57,550 nucleotides of DNA from Cyclobacteriaceae bacterium (GTDB lineage Bacteria > Bacteroidota > Bacteroidia > Cytophagales > Cyclobacteriaceae): the NCBI GenBank assembly GCA_028285445.1, contig JANQPQ010000041.1, positions 1-57,550 of the forward strand, read 5' to 3'. The notes beneath the pieces are model-generated. The model saw only the letters and a program-made list of their open reading frames with translations. It did no database searches and was not told where the DNA came from. The position numbers were made by a program, and so were the translations under genes. Below, piece by piece: positions 8,162-15,630 of this stretch (the stretch's first letter is position 1; every line of letters starts with the position of its first letter).

Positions 8162-9184
8162 TTGGAAAATATCATTGCCATAGTAGTATTAAGTAGCCTT
8201 GGAATTGGCCTCAGCCTTTTCTTTGGCATTTACCTACTCAGTTCAAGCAAATGGAAGAACTTGGCTAACAGCCTACTGGCCTTATTACTGTTAGCCCTTT
8301 CGATTCGCACCGGCAAAGCTATTTTCTACAACTTTACAGACTTACCCTTGTTTGTACGAAACATAGGTTTAGCTGCCAACCTTGCCATTGGGCCATTGCT
8401 GTATCTATATACTAGCGCCCTAACGCAAAAAATAACCAAAATCAGACAGAGGCAGTATTTGCATTTTATTCCGGCTTCTCTCTATGTGATACTCTGCTGG
8501 GCAATTCCTAATGCTACCGGAGACACCCTTTGGAAACTTAGCTACTCCCTGATATTACTGCAGTCCTATTTATATGTCGCACTCAGTTTTAGGATACTGT
8601 TGCCCAATTGGTCACACCTCAATAGCCTCGTGCGCACATGGTGTGGAAGTTTGATCCTGGGTTTGTTTTTAATGTGGGTTGTATATGGCTTAATTTTTCT
8701 GGGTGTTCTGCCCTACCACATTGTTGGTGCTATCTCTTTCAGTCTGCTGATGCTAATCCTGGCCTTTGTAGGAATGAATAAAGATCTGGCTTTTAGGAAT
8801 GGCAGTCTCCCATCTTACCAAAACTCCCGGCTTTCACAAGCTGAGGCCAATAACTATTTGCAGCAAATCAAACATAAGCTGGCGGCCGAAAGGGTTTATT
8901 TACAACCCGATCTTACCATCGAGAAACTTTCGAAAGTAGTAGACCTGCACCCCAAAACAATATCTGAAATTATTAACCGCTGTGAGGGTAAAAACTTCGT
9001 AGCGTTTATCAATTCCTATCGAATTGAAGAAGCTAAGAAACTACTTACCGACAGGGATAGCAATCACAAAATTGCCGCGGTGGCCTATAGTTGCGGCTTC
9101 AATAGTCTGTCAGTATTCAACCTCACTTTTAAAAACCTCACTTCCCTCACTCCTTCGGAGTACCGGGTGCAATCAAAGCACTAA
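8162..9184 (+). CDS. AraC-family regulator with membrane N-terminal domain
   Basis: About 200 N-terminal residues form roughly seven hydrophobic segments; the C-terminal 110 residues carry an AraC/XylS double helix-turn-helix (LTIEKLSKVVDLHPKTISEIIN, then IAAVAYSCGFNSLSVFNLTFK and LTPSEYR). This class is common in Bacteroidota and is thought to sense a signal at the membrane. The start is TTG at 8162; no usable ATG precedes the first helix. It is followed 75 bases later by an exported aminotransferase in the same direction, a possible target or partner. The same architecture recurs at 47630. Confidence 0.85.
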   Translation: MENIIAIVVLSSLGIGLSLFFGIYLLSSSKWKNLANSLLALLLLALSIRTGKAIFYNFTDLPLFVRNIGLAANLAIGPLLYLYTSALTQKITKIRQRQYLHFIPASLYVILCWAIPNATGDTLWKLSYSLILLQSYLYVALSFRILLPNWSHLNSLVRTWCGSLILGLFLMWVVYGLIFLGVLPYHIVGAISFSLLMLILAFVGMNKDLAFRNGSLPSYQNSRLSQAEANNYLQQIKHKLAAERVYLQPDLTIEKLSKVVDLHPKTISEIINRCEGKNFVAFINSYRIEEAKKLLTDRDSNHKIAAVAYSCGFNSLSVFNLTFKNLTSLTPSEYRVQSKH

Positions 9185-9259
9185 ATTCTATTCCTGATTC
9201 CTGAATCTTGTAGTGATCCTGCTTGTCAAGCTATTTCTTGGTTGAAAAAAACAGGAACA

Positions 9260-10393
9260 ATGACCGGAATAAAAAGAAGAGATTGGTTGCGGCAAACATC
9301 ATTGGCAGCGGCCGCATTTGGCACTATACCACTAGCTGGTTTCAGGGAACTAGAAAAATCAACCAACAACAGAACCAAAGACGATAGTGTGGTGAGGTTG
9401 CTATTTAATGAAAATCCCTATGGGCCTTCCAAAAATGTCCTGGATCGAATCGACCAGGTAAAAGCGAGAAGTCATCGCTATGCTACTTTTTACGAATATG
9501 ACTTTCTTAAACTGAAATCGCTGATTGCTTCTCAGGAGGGCGTAGAACCAGAAAACATAGCGCTGGGACACGGCTCCATTCAGCCTTTAATCTGGACGGC
9601 CATTCTCTATGGAGGGCAGGGTAAAGAAATGCTTGTACCTGAACCCGCTTTCGACGTGGTAGGAACCTATGCCCGCAAAATGGGTACAACTGTAAAGCCA
9701 GTGCGGGTAGATGCTAATTATCGCATCAACCTTAAAGCAATTGAAGCTCAGGTAACCTCCTCAACCGACCTGGTAGTTTTAATCAACCCTCTCAACCCTA
9801 CCGCCACTTCTGTGCCCACGGAAGATCTTAAGGCATTCTGCAATAATGTATCAAAAACCTGCCCGGTGTGTATCGATGAGGCCTATGTTCATTACCTGGG
9901 TGAAGACTGGCCAAAACGCTCGATGGCACAGTTAATCAAGGATAACCCGAACATCATTGTAACCAGAACCTTCTCCAAGATCTTTGGCATGGCTGGACAA
10001 AGAATGGGCTTCATCATGGGTAGCAAAGAATTCATCCAAAGAATTGAAAGCGATTTCATGATGGGCTTTCCGGGCAACATGCCCAATAGCATCGGCGTGG
10101 CTGCGGCCATGGCAGCACTTGAGGATAGAGACTTCCTCAATCAATCGAGAGCCAGGAACGGCGAGATGAGGCAGTTTGTATATAATGAGTTGAATAGAAT
10201 TGGCTGGGAATATGCCGCCAGCGATGCCAACTTCGTTTATTTCAACACTGGCGACTTTGCCAAATTTAAATCGAAGATGAATGCCAATAAAATCCTAATT
10301 GCTGGAGGCTGGCCCGCCATGAAGGACTGGGGACGAGTAACAATCGGCAATGAGAAAGAACTGGAGACATTCTTTAGGGTACTGAAGCAATAA
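9260..10393 (+). CDS. Tat-exported PLP-dependent aminotransferase (histidinol-phosphate aminotransferase-like)
   Basis: The 377-residue protein is a class I/II fold-type I aminotransferase. Visible are NENPYG-type substrate segment FNENPYGPS (~49-57), NPLNPT (~176-181), Asp206 and Tyr209 in IDEAYVHY, and the PLP Lys240 in TRTFSKIFGMAGQRMG. The N-terminus carries a twin-arginine motif KRRDWLRQTSLAAAAFG, so it is probably exported folded with its cofactor. A TTG at 9242 is possible, but ATG 9260 places the Arg pair normally. The closest cytosolic relatives make histidine; an exported paralogue is unlikely to do so, and its substrate is unknown. Confidence 0.8.
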   Translation: MTGIKRRDWLRQTSLAAAAFGTIPLAGFRELEKSTNNRTKDDSVVRLLFNENPYGPSKNVLDRIDQVKARSHRYATFYEYDFLKLKSLIASQEGVEPENIALGHGSIQPLIWTAILYGGQGKEMLVPEPAFDVVGTYARKMGTTVKPVRVDANYRINLKAIEAQVTSSTDLVVLINPLNPTATSVPTEDLKAFCNNVSKTCPVCIDEAYVHYLGEDWPKRSMAQLIKDNPNIIVTRTFSKIFGMAGQRMGFIMGSKEFIQRIESDFMMGFPGNMPNSIGVAAAMAALEDRDFLNQSRARNGEMRQFVYNELNRIGWEYAASDANFVYFNTGDFAKFKSKMNANKILIAGGWPAMKDWGRVTIGNEKELETFFRVLKQ

Positions 10394-10422
10394 TTCGAGG
10401 TTTGGGCCCGATTTAATCGTAG

Positions 10423-10524
10423 ACCTTCACTGATGTTGATGAAGAAGGAAAAGTGCACCTAAGCTATGTCAATGGTAGACTGGATAATATTGATGTATTG
10501 ATTCGGGGGGAGGAGACGAAGTAA
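10423..10524 (+). pseudogene. Possible C-terminal gene remnant
   Basis: A 33-codon frame between stops (TAG 10420-10422 and TAA 10522-10524) has no start codon of its own and encodes an acidic, strand-rich tail that reads DVDEEGKVHLSYVNGRLDN and continues to a charged end. Composition looks coding, but no upstream part exists: the frame is closed just before and the aminotransferase ends 30 bases earlier in another frame. A decayed gene end is the simplest reading; chance is possible. Confidence 0.3.
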
Positions 10525-10585
10525 TTAGTTTGGTAGGTGGCTAGGTGACGCCCAAGCCCTTGTCGCAGCATTTTGTTTTGAATAC

Positions 10586-11167
10586 TTAGCGCCAGGGATG
10601 GCACCCACTGAAGACCATGGCTCCAAAGGCAAAGGAACCCATTAGAATGGCAACCGCCACCATTAAACAACCAGCGTACATCTCCTTGCCGGGCGAGGGT
10701 TTATCCTCCAACCCTGCAGCCTCCTTTAATAAACTACTAAACCCTTGATAGTCAGCCATAAAATCCTTCTCTTTTACGCCATCAGGTTTCAACCATGCAA
10801 ATAGCACTCCCTGGTCTTTCACCCAGTCATGTTGCCAGATTGAGAAAAAAAGCTTCTTATCCAGGGCACCTGCATGTAGACCATTGGAAACCCTATCTAA
10901 AACCCGCAGGAATTGACGAAGGTCATCCTTATCTTCATCCTCAATTGGCTCCGGGAGCTCTTCTCCACCTTCTGTATGTTTCCAAATAAATGAACGCGCC
11001 CTCTTAATTTCCTCCCTGTCAAATTTTTCAGATACGTAATCAAGCACCTGGAATTTTCTAGCAGTAGATAAGGTTTTGTTAGCCTTTCGAAGGGCACGAA
11101 ATGCAACAAAAGCTGTTACCGAGGAGGCTAGTGCAATGACGATTGTAGAAATTTCCATGGCATCCAT
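10586..11167 (-). CDS. Hypothetical membrane-anchored protein (DUF4760-like?)
   Basis: The protein (193 residues from ATG 11167; ATG 11158 is equally possible, and the TTG at 11185 is less likely) starts with one hydrophobic helix (ISTIVIALASSVTAFVAF), has a charged helical middle with conserved-looking Trp residues (FIWKH, FSIWQHDW), and ends with a second hydrophobic segment near residues 165-188. The N-terminal anchor plus helical body recalls DUF4760 proteins, but I am not sure. A perfect 10-bp inverted repeat lies 28-60 bases upstream of the ATG. Confidence 0.55.
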   Translation of the reverse strand: MDAMEISTIVIALASSVTAFVAFRALRKANKTLSTARKFQVLDYVSEKFDREEIKRARSFIWKHTEGGEELPEPIEDEDKDDLRQFLRVLDRVSNGLHAGALDKKLFFSIWQHDWVKDQGVLFAWLKPDGVKEKDFMADYQGFSSLLKEAAGLEDKPSPGKEMYAGCLMVAVAILMGSFAFGAMVFSGCHPWR

Positions 11168-11194
11168 TTTTAGGCAATTTTGCAACTCATATAC

Positions 11195-11227
11195 GTATAA
11201 ATACCCATCAAACGTACGTATTTATAC
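11195..11227. promoter_or_regulatory. Perfect 10-bp inverted repeat in a divergent promoter region
   Basis: GTATAAATAC (11195-11204) and GTATTTATAC (11218-11227) are exact reverse complements with a 13-base spacer. They lie between the starts of the - strand gene (11167) and the + strand lipoprotein gene (11333). Position and symmetry suggest an operator for a dimeric regulator, or a cruciform; the arms are A/T-rich and also read as promoter-like. Confidence 0.45.
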
Positions 11228-11332
11228 TATCATAAGTCATTGATTTTTAATTACTTATCCTAATGTGAGAAATTCTTTTTTTCTCAGCAAGTGCTTTCCT
11301 TTAAAGAAGTCATTCCCTAACTTCATGATATC

Positions 11333-11833
11333 ATGAGAGCGTTCAACATCCTCTTTTGTCTCTCACTGGGGTTATCACTACTATTCTCATCTTGCAAAGA
11401 CGATGATGACGACGACAACCCTTTTAATCTCTCTGTAAACATCACTTCCCAAAGCTGCAATTTGATGGTCAACACCCCTACCTGTCCTGACGGCAACTTA
11501 TTTGTGGTGAATATTGCCGGCAATGTTTCCGGGCCGGTTGGCACCCTGGCGGCAGTTTTCTATGGTTCTGAAACACCAATCACCTCTTCATTTGATTGTG
11601 GCTCATGGACGGCCGGTACTATTATTAATGGGTTGGTACGTACCTGCACCCGTGAAGCTGGCCAGCCAGAAACTACCAATTTCACCTTCACTGGCAACCT
11701 GCGCTGCATACCAGAAAATTCATTCTTTGGGGCACAGACACTTGCTGTGGAACTTTTCGAGCCCGAAGCTCAATTTGTTTTGGGTGGATTTGGTGAAGTA
11801 GATGCTCCGGTAACCGTGAATTGCGTATTGTAG
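11333..11833 (+). CDS. Hypothetical lipoprotein
   Basis: The 166-residue protein has a lipoprotein signal peptide with lipidation Cys at about residue 21 (LLFSSCKDD), directly followed by a run of six Asp. Acidic tracts after the Cys are common in exported Bacteroidota lipoproteins. The mature part is strand-rich, with several Cys (SQSCNL, PTCPDG, FDCGSW, RTCTRE, LRCIPE, VNCVL) that may form disulfides. No family is recognised. It ends 15 bases before a convergent gene, with no obvious terminator. Confidence 0.6.
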   Translation: MRAFNILFCLSLGLSLLFSSCKDDDDDDNPFNLSVNITSQSCNLMVNTPTCPDGNLFVVNIAGNVSGPVGTLAAVFYGSETPITSSFDCGSWTAGTIINGLVRTCTREAGQPETTNFTFTGNLRCIPENSFFGAQTLAVELFEPEAQFVLGGFGEVDAPVTVNCVL

Positions 11834-11848
11834 AAGAATTGCTGTGAC

Positions 11849-12382
11849 CTATCGCTGCAGGTACCACGAGATTTTCTTTCCCGATTCATCGTAAACGGCA
11901 AAGTGTACAATGCCAAATTCTGCGTTATAGTACAATTCCGGCTTTTTAAACGAGCTTCCGCTCATTAACTCGGTATAAATTTGACCCTGTATCTCCTTCT
12001 CCTCCAATTGTATGTTCCTGGGATCGTAGGAGATTAACCATCTCTCTTCATCCCACAACGTAAATCGGAAATTGCCATTATGAGATTTGAGTAAATCTAT
12101 ATAAAAGCTAAAGTCGGTATCTGGACTTGTTAGTTGCACTCTGATTTCCCTAAAACAAAACTCTGGAAAAATTGGGAGGCCCCGTTTCATTTCGTCCATT
12201 GGCTCGGTAACCTCAAAAATAAGTACATCGTCTTGATCGTTGCGGAATTCTAATGTTTCCCCTCCGGTATAAGCCATGAAGGCAAGTTCATCTTCTGTAA
12301 ATGGCAACAGTTCACAGTCTCCAATACACGAGCTTAATGCAACAGACAACAAGATTAGTGTACTTACGATTAGGTGATTCAT
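11849..12382 (-). CDS. Hypothetical lipoprotein
   Basis: The 177-residue protein has a lipoprotein signal ending VALSSC (Cys19), then a strand-rich domain with aromatic residues (FSFYIDLLKSHNGNFRFTLWDEERWLISYD, part of a beta-sandwich or barrel pattern). It is not recognised as a named family. It appears to be a single gene, convergent with the preceding lipoprotein gene and 140 bases downstream of the cyclase gene on the same strand. The interval holds a short AACCT-GAA-AGGTT hairpin without a U-tract. Confidence 0.55.
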   Translation of the reverse strand: MNHLIVSTLILLSVALSSCIGDCELLPFTEDELAFMAYTGGETLEFRNDQDDVLIFEVTEPMDEMKRGLPIFPEFCFREIRVQLTSPDTDFSFYIDLLKSHNGNFRFTLWDEERWLISYDPRNIQLEEKEIQGQIYTELMSGSSFKKPELYYNAEFGIVHFAVYDESGKKISWYLQR

Positions 12383-12522
12383 GACTAGAGCGCTTTTATT
12401 AAATACACCTTAGTAAGTTCTTACCCTTATGTCCTGCGAATATTTTAGCACAAACCTGAAAGGTTGCAGCTGTTAAAGTGATGGCAACTTTGAGAAAGTG
12501 GGTAAGGAATTATTGTGCAAAA

Positions 12523-13617
12523 CTACAGCATGCCCACCCCGTAAAGTTTCACCGCTTCATCTCTACCACGAAGGCTGATCTCCCCCTTATCTTCAACCTG
12601 GTAGTTATCTCCCAATTGCAATCTTCCCAATAACTGGCCAGATACCAATAAATCCTCCTCAAGTATTTTGCAGTTCTCCTGGATGCGGGCGGTGGTATTC
12701 AGAACATCACCACTATAGACTATCTCTTTCTTTATGGTTCCCAGTTCCCCAGTCGTTGCTAGTCCGAAGTGTAAACCCGCTTTAAATTCCGGAATTTGAT
12801 CGAACTGAGATCTATATTTCTCTCTTTGGGCTGTTATAATCTCCTTTGCCAAAAGGAAACACCTGATGCAATTGTTATCTCTCAATCCTTCCTCTAGCTT
12901 CCACGATACCACCACCTCATCACCAACATATTGGTAGATAGTACCAGAAGTTTTGAGGATTGCTTCGGATATATCACGGTAATACTCCACCTGTAGCTCG
13001 AAGTAGCGCACATGGCCAATCCTCTCCGCTATAGTGGTAGAAGATTTCATATCCATAAACATGAAAATCAACTCTTCCTCCCGTGGATGATGATATTTAC
13101 CGGAAAGAAAATTTCGAAGCACCCCTTGTCCCAGGTTGTCACTCACTTCAAGTAGGAAGAGGGAAACGGCAATTATCAATCCCATAAATGCTGCAATACT
13201 CAGGAAAGCCAGGTTGGTAGCAAATTCTACCATGGCTTCAATCACCCTGCTATGGAAGAGAGGCAAATCCAGTGCCTGGCTACTCATGATCAGACTCACG
13301 CCCATCAGAAACAAAGAGATCACCACCAGATATATAAGAGACTTGAAGACAATCTTCTGTCCGAATGAGACTCGACTGAAAACCCTTCCGAGGTAAAGCA
13401 CTTCCACCGTTCCGAAAAGCCACCCCATAAGCAAGGATGACAAAGGCACCACAACCAGCCCACTCTTGAAGTCATAAGGATTGTTAGTAGCTGGATAGTA
13501 GTCGAGGTCACCGAGTATGCCACGCTCGATTAGCACGTAGACAAGGGCAAATACCATCCAAACAAAACCAATGGGAATGATCTTTTCAAGATGCCTTCGA
13601 TGTGTTGAGCTTAACAA
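12523..13617 (-). CDS. Membrane class III nucleotide cyclase homologue
   Basis: The 364-residue protein has about four membrane helices (roughly 14-30, 54-78, 88-112, 134-156) followed by a class III cyclase domain (~180-364). Both metal-binding Asp are present (Asp189 in MFMDMKSST and Asp233 in YVGDEVVVSW, the usual 44 residues apart), as are the transition-state Asn307 and Arg311 in LNTTARIQ. The two purine-selecting positions, usually Lys/Asp in adenylyl cyclases, appear to be Gln229 and Val300, so ATP specificity cannot be assumed. It would make cAMP or another cyclic nucleotide at the inner membrane. It is transcribed alone. Confidence 0.85.
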   Translation of the reverse strand: MLSSTHRRHLEKIIPIGFVWMVFALVYVLIERGILGDLDYYPATNNPYDFKSGLVVVPLSSLLMGWLFGTVEVLYLGRVFSRVSFGQKIVFKSLIYLVVISLFLMGVSLIMSSQALDLPLFHSRVIEAMVEFATNLAFLSIAAFMGLIIAVSLFLLEVSDNLGQGVLRNFLSGKYHHPREEELIFMFMDMKSSTTIAERIGHVRYFELQVEYYRDISEAILKTSGTIYQYVGDEVVVSWKLEEGLRDNNCIRCFLLAKEIITAQREKYRSQFDQIPEFKAGLHFGLATTGELGTIKKEIVYSGDVLNTTARIQENCKILEEDLLVSGQLLGRLQLGDNYQVEDKGEISLRGRDEAVKLYGVGML

Positions 13618-14091
13618 GTTAATTAGGGGTTAGGGTTAGCATCCGGTTAATTTAGTAAATTCTAAGGGGTTAAAGGATAACTGTGACCTGCATGCGTATT
13701 AAAACTGTGGGCTATTGTAGAATGTTGTAGGAGGCCTTAAGTGCATTACGAATTCTTGCATTTTCGCTCCACGGCCGCTAGGCCGCGTACTCATAACCGC
13801 GGCGGGTTTTCTAGCCCCACAACCCTCACTGACCCAAAGCCGAAAACAATGCCGCTTGTTATGAGCACTGGTATCATTTAAATCGTCAACTAGCAATTTC
13901 CTGTATTGGACGGCCTGGGCGTTGTCTGAAGCCGCCAAGGGCGGACAAGTCTGTCATAGGAATCCCTTTGCTTCGTTTCTTCTAAACCCCTTTGGTCAAG
14001 CAAAAGAAATCTAGTCTTCGAGATTCACGAGCGCGAATTGAATCTACGTCCCATCTTTTTCCTTACCTTGCCACAACCTAAACGAAAAAGC
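13618..14091. other. Non-coding hairpin-rich island, dispersed-repeat-like
   Basis: No convincing gene lies here. The stretch has higher GC than its flanks and several perfect short palindromes: CGGCC-GCTA-GGCCG (13772-13785), a long imperfect stem at 13787-13868, and CCGCC-AAG-GGCGG (13932-13944). Around 13953-13985 the sequence CTGTCATAGGAATCCC followed by TTTGCTTCGTTTCTTC resembles the 'TGTCAT...CTTCGCTTCGTTC' dispersed repeat common in Bacteroidota chromosomes. A 79-codon - strand frame (13699-13938) has a low-complexity, hairpin-derived composition and is not called. The M20 peptidase promoter should lie in the last ~100 bases. Confidence 0.5.
13787..13868. repeat. attC-like imperfect inverted repeat
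   Basis: The left arm GTACTCATAACCGCGGC (13787-13803) pairs with the right arm GCCGCTTGTTATGAGCAC (13851-13868) except for one outer mismatch and a 2-3 base internal bulge, leaving a 47-base loop. Long imperfect stems with a bulge and a GTTAT/ATAAC core recall integron attC sites, but the core does not fit GTTRRRY exactly and no integrase is present. A member of a dispersed hairpin repeat family is an equal possibility. Confidence 0.4.
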
Positions 14092-15606
14092 ATGAGATCT
14101 AAGATTCTAGCCCTCGTCCTGGCCTCCCTAAGTTTTGCTGCACATTCCCAAGATATCAAAAAGCTAGTTGATGACTATCTAAACCTTAACGGCGTACAGG
14201 TGCTGAACAGGTACCGGGCCTTGCTCGCCATTCCCAATGTGGCCAGTGATCTCCCGAACATCACCAAAAACGCAGATTACATCAAATCCCGATTTGAAGC
14301 TGCCGGGGTAGAAATGAAGCTGCTCACCTTACCAGATACGCCACCAATTGTTTATGGCTATATTCCTGCAGAAGGAGCTACCAAAACAATTGCCTTCTAT
14401 GTGCATTATGATGGCCAACCGGTAGACAAGTCACAGTGGTCTAACGACCCCTGGCAGGCCACCTATTATTCCGAGGCCATGTTCAACGGTGGTGAAGTAA
14501 TTGATTTTCCCCGGGTAGCTCAGGATATTAAACCTGACCATCGTATCTATGCCAGATCAGCTTCAGATGACAAGGCCCCTATCATCTCCTTGCTTACGGC
14601 ATTAGACGTAATGAAAGTTAACGGCCTGGCAGCTACTTCCAATATTGTTTTCTTTTTTGAGGGCGAAGAAGAAGCAGGCTCGGCAAAACTCCGTCAATAT
14701 CTTCAGGAAAACCGATCGCTGATTGACCCTATTGATGTTTGGCTCTTCTGCGATGGGCCAACTCATCAATCCCGTAAGCCACAGCTGGTGTTTGGAGTGA
14801 GAGGTGTTACGGGCATGGAAGTAACAGTCTATGGTGCGAGCCGACCACTGCACAGTGGGCACTACGGAAACTGGGCTCCGGTACCGGGCCAAATGTTAGC
14901 ACAACTGGTTGCCTCCATGAAGGATGCTGAAGGCAACGTGTTGATTGAAGGCTTCTACGATGATGTTGAACCCTTGAAGCGATCAGAGAAGAAGGCACTG
15001 GGAGCTGTACCAGCCATTGATGAACAACTTAAGCAGGAGCTGGCAGTTGCCGATCCGGAGGGAACAGAGCCCTATTCCGAAAGACTGCTTCTGCCATCAC
15101 TTACTATCAGAGGATTGTCTAGTGGTAACACCGGGGCGCTGGCCCGCAACGTAGTGCCAGCTACCGCTACAGTATCCATCGGGTTAAGGTTAGTTAAGGG
15201 AGTAGACCCGGAGAAACAAAAAGACCTGGTTGAGGCCCATATAAAGAAGCAAGGGTATCATATCGTGCGAGAAGTGCCAGATATCGAAACGCGCAGACAA
15301 TATCCTAAAATCGCCCTTATTACACGAGGTGGTGGCTATCCTGCTGCGAGAACATCAATGGACACCCCAATTGCCAAATCAATTATCAACAGGGCAAAGA
15401 CCGTGGCTGGCGAAGATCTCGTGTTGTTGCCAACCCTGGGTGGTTCCCTGCCACTTTACCTCTTCACAGACATGTTGGATAAACCGGCGATTATAGTTCC
15501 AATCGCCAACTACGACAATAATCAGCACGCCGCTGATGAAAACATCCGGATTGGTAATCTTTGGTATGGAATTAAGCTAATGACGGCCTTGATGACTATG
15601 GAATAG
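14092..15606 (+). CDS. Secreted M20-family metallopeptidase
   Basis: ATG 14092 gives a 504-residue protein with a clean Sec signal (MRSKILALVLASLSFAAHSQ); a TTG at 14038 would add 18 residues in front of it and is rejected. M20 motifs follow: His105-x-Asp107 (VHYDGQP), bridging Asp159 (SASDDKAP), the catalytic and ligand pair Glu193-Glu194 (EGEEEAGS), HSGHYG in the dimerisation region, and a late His in NQHAADENIR. It is probably a periplasmic zinc dipeptidase or carboxypeptidase, scavenging peptides. The length is normal for M20A/C enzymes. It converges on the SDR gene, with a TTGCCA-A-TGGCAA palindrome (15608-15620) between them. Confidence 0.85.
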   Translation: MRSKILALVLASLSFAAHSQDIKKLVDDYLNLNGVQVLNRYRALLAIPNVASDLPNITKNADYIKSRFEAAGVEMKLLTLPDTPPIVYGYIPAEGATKTIAFYVHYDGQPVDKSQWSNDPWQATYYSEAMFNGGEVIDFPRVAQDIKPDHRIYARSASDDKAPIISLLTALDVMKVNGLAATSNIVFFFEGEEEAGSAKLRQYLQENRSLIDPIDVWLFCDGPTHQSRKPQLVFGVRGVTGMEVTVYGASRPLHSGHYGNWAPVPGQMLAQLVASMKDAEGNVLIEGFYDDVEPLKRSEKKALGAVPAIDEQLKQELAVADPEGTEPYSERLLLPSLTIRGLSSGNTGALARNVVPATATVSIGLRLVKGVDPEKQKDLVEAHIKKQGYHIVREVPDIETRRQYPKIALITRGGGYPAARTSMDTPIAKSIINRAKTVAGEDLVLLPTLGGSLPLYLFTDMLDKPAIIVPIANYDNNQHAADENIRIGNLWYGIKLMTALMTME

Positions 15607-15630
15607 ATTGCCAATGGCAACTGCGAAGTG

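Noticed and set aside
13787-13868. Calling a true integron attC site
   Set aside because: The core GTTATGA/TCATAAC does not match GTTRRRY/RYYYAAC, and no integrase or cassette array is present, so only 'attC-like' is justified.
13699-13938. A 79-codon - strand frame (MAASDNAQ...) as a gene
   Set aside because: It starts at a TTG, runs through three hairpins and is rich in residues encoded by GC-rich repeats; it is better explained as a reading of a repeat island.
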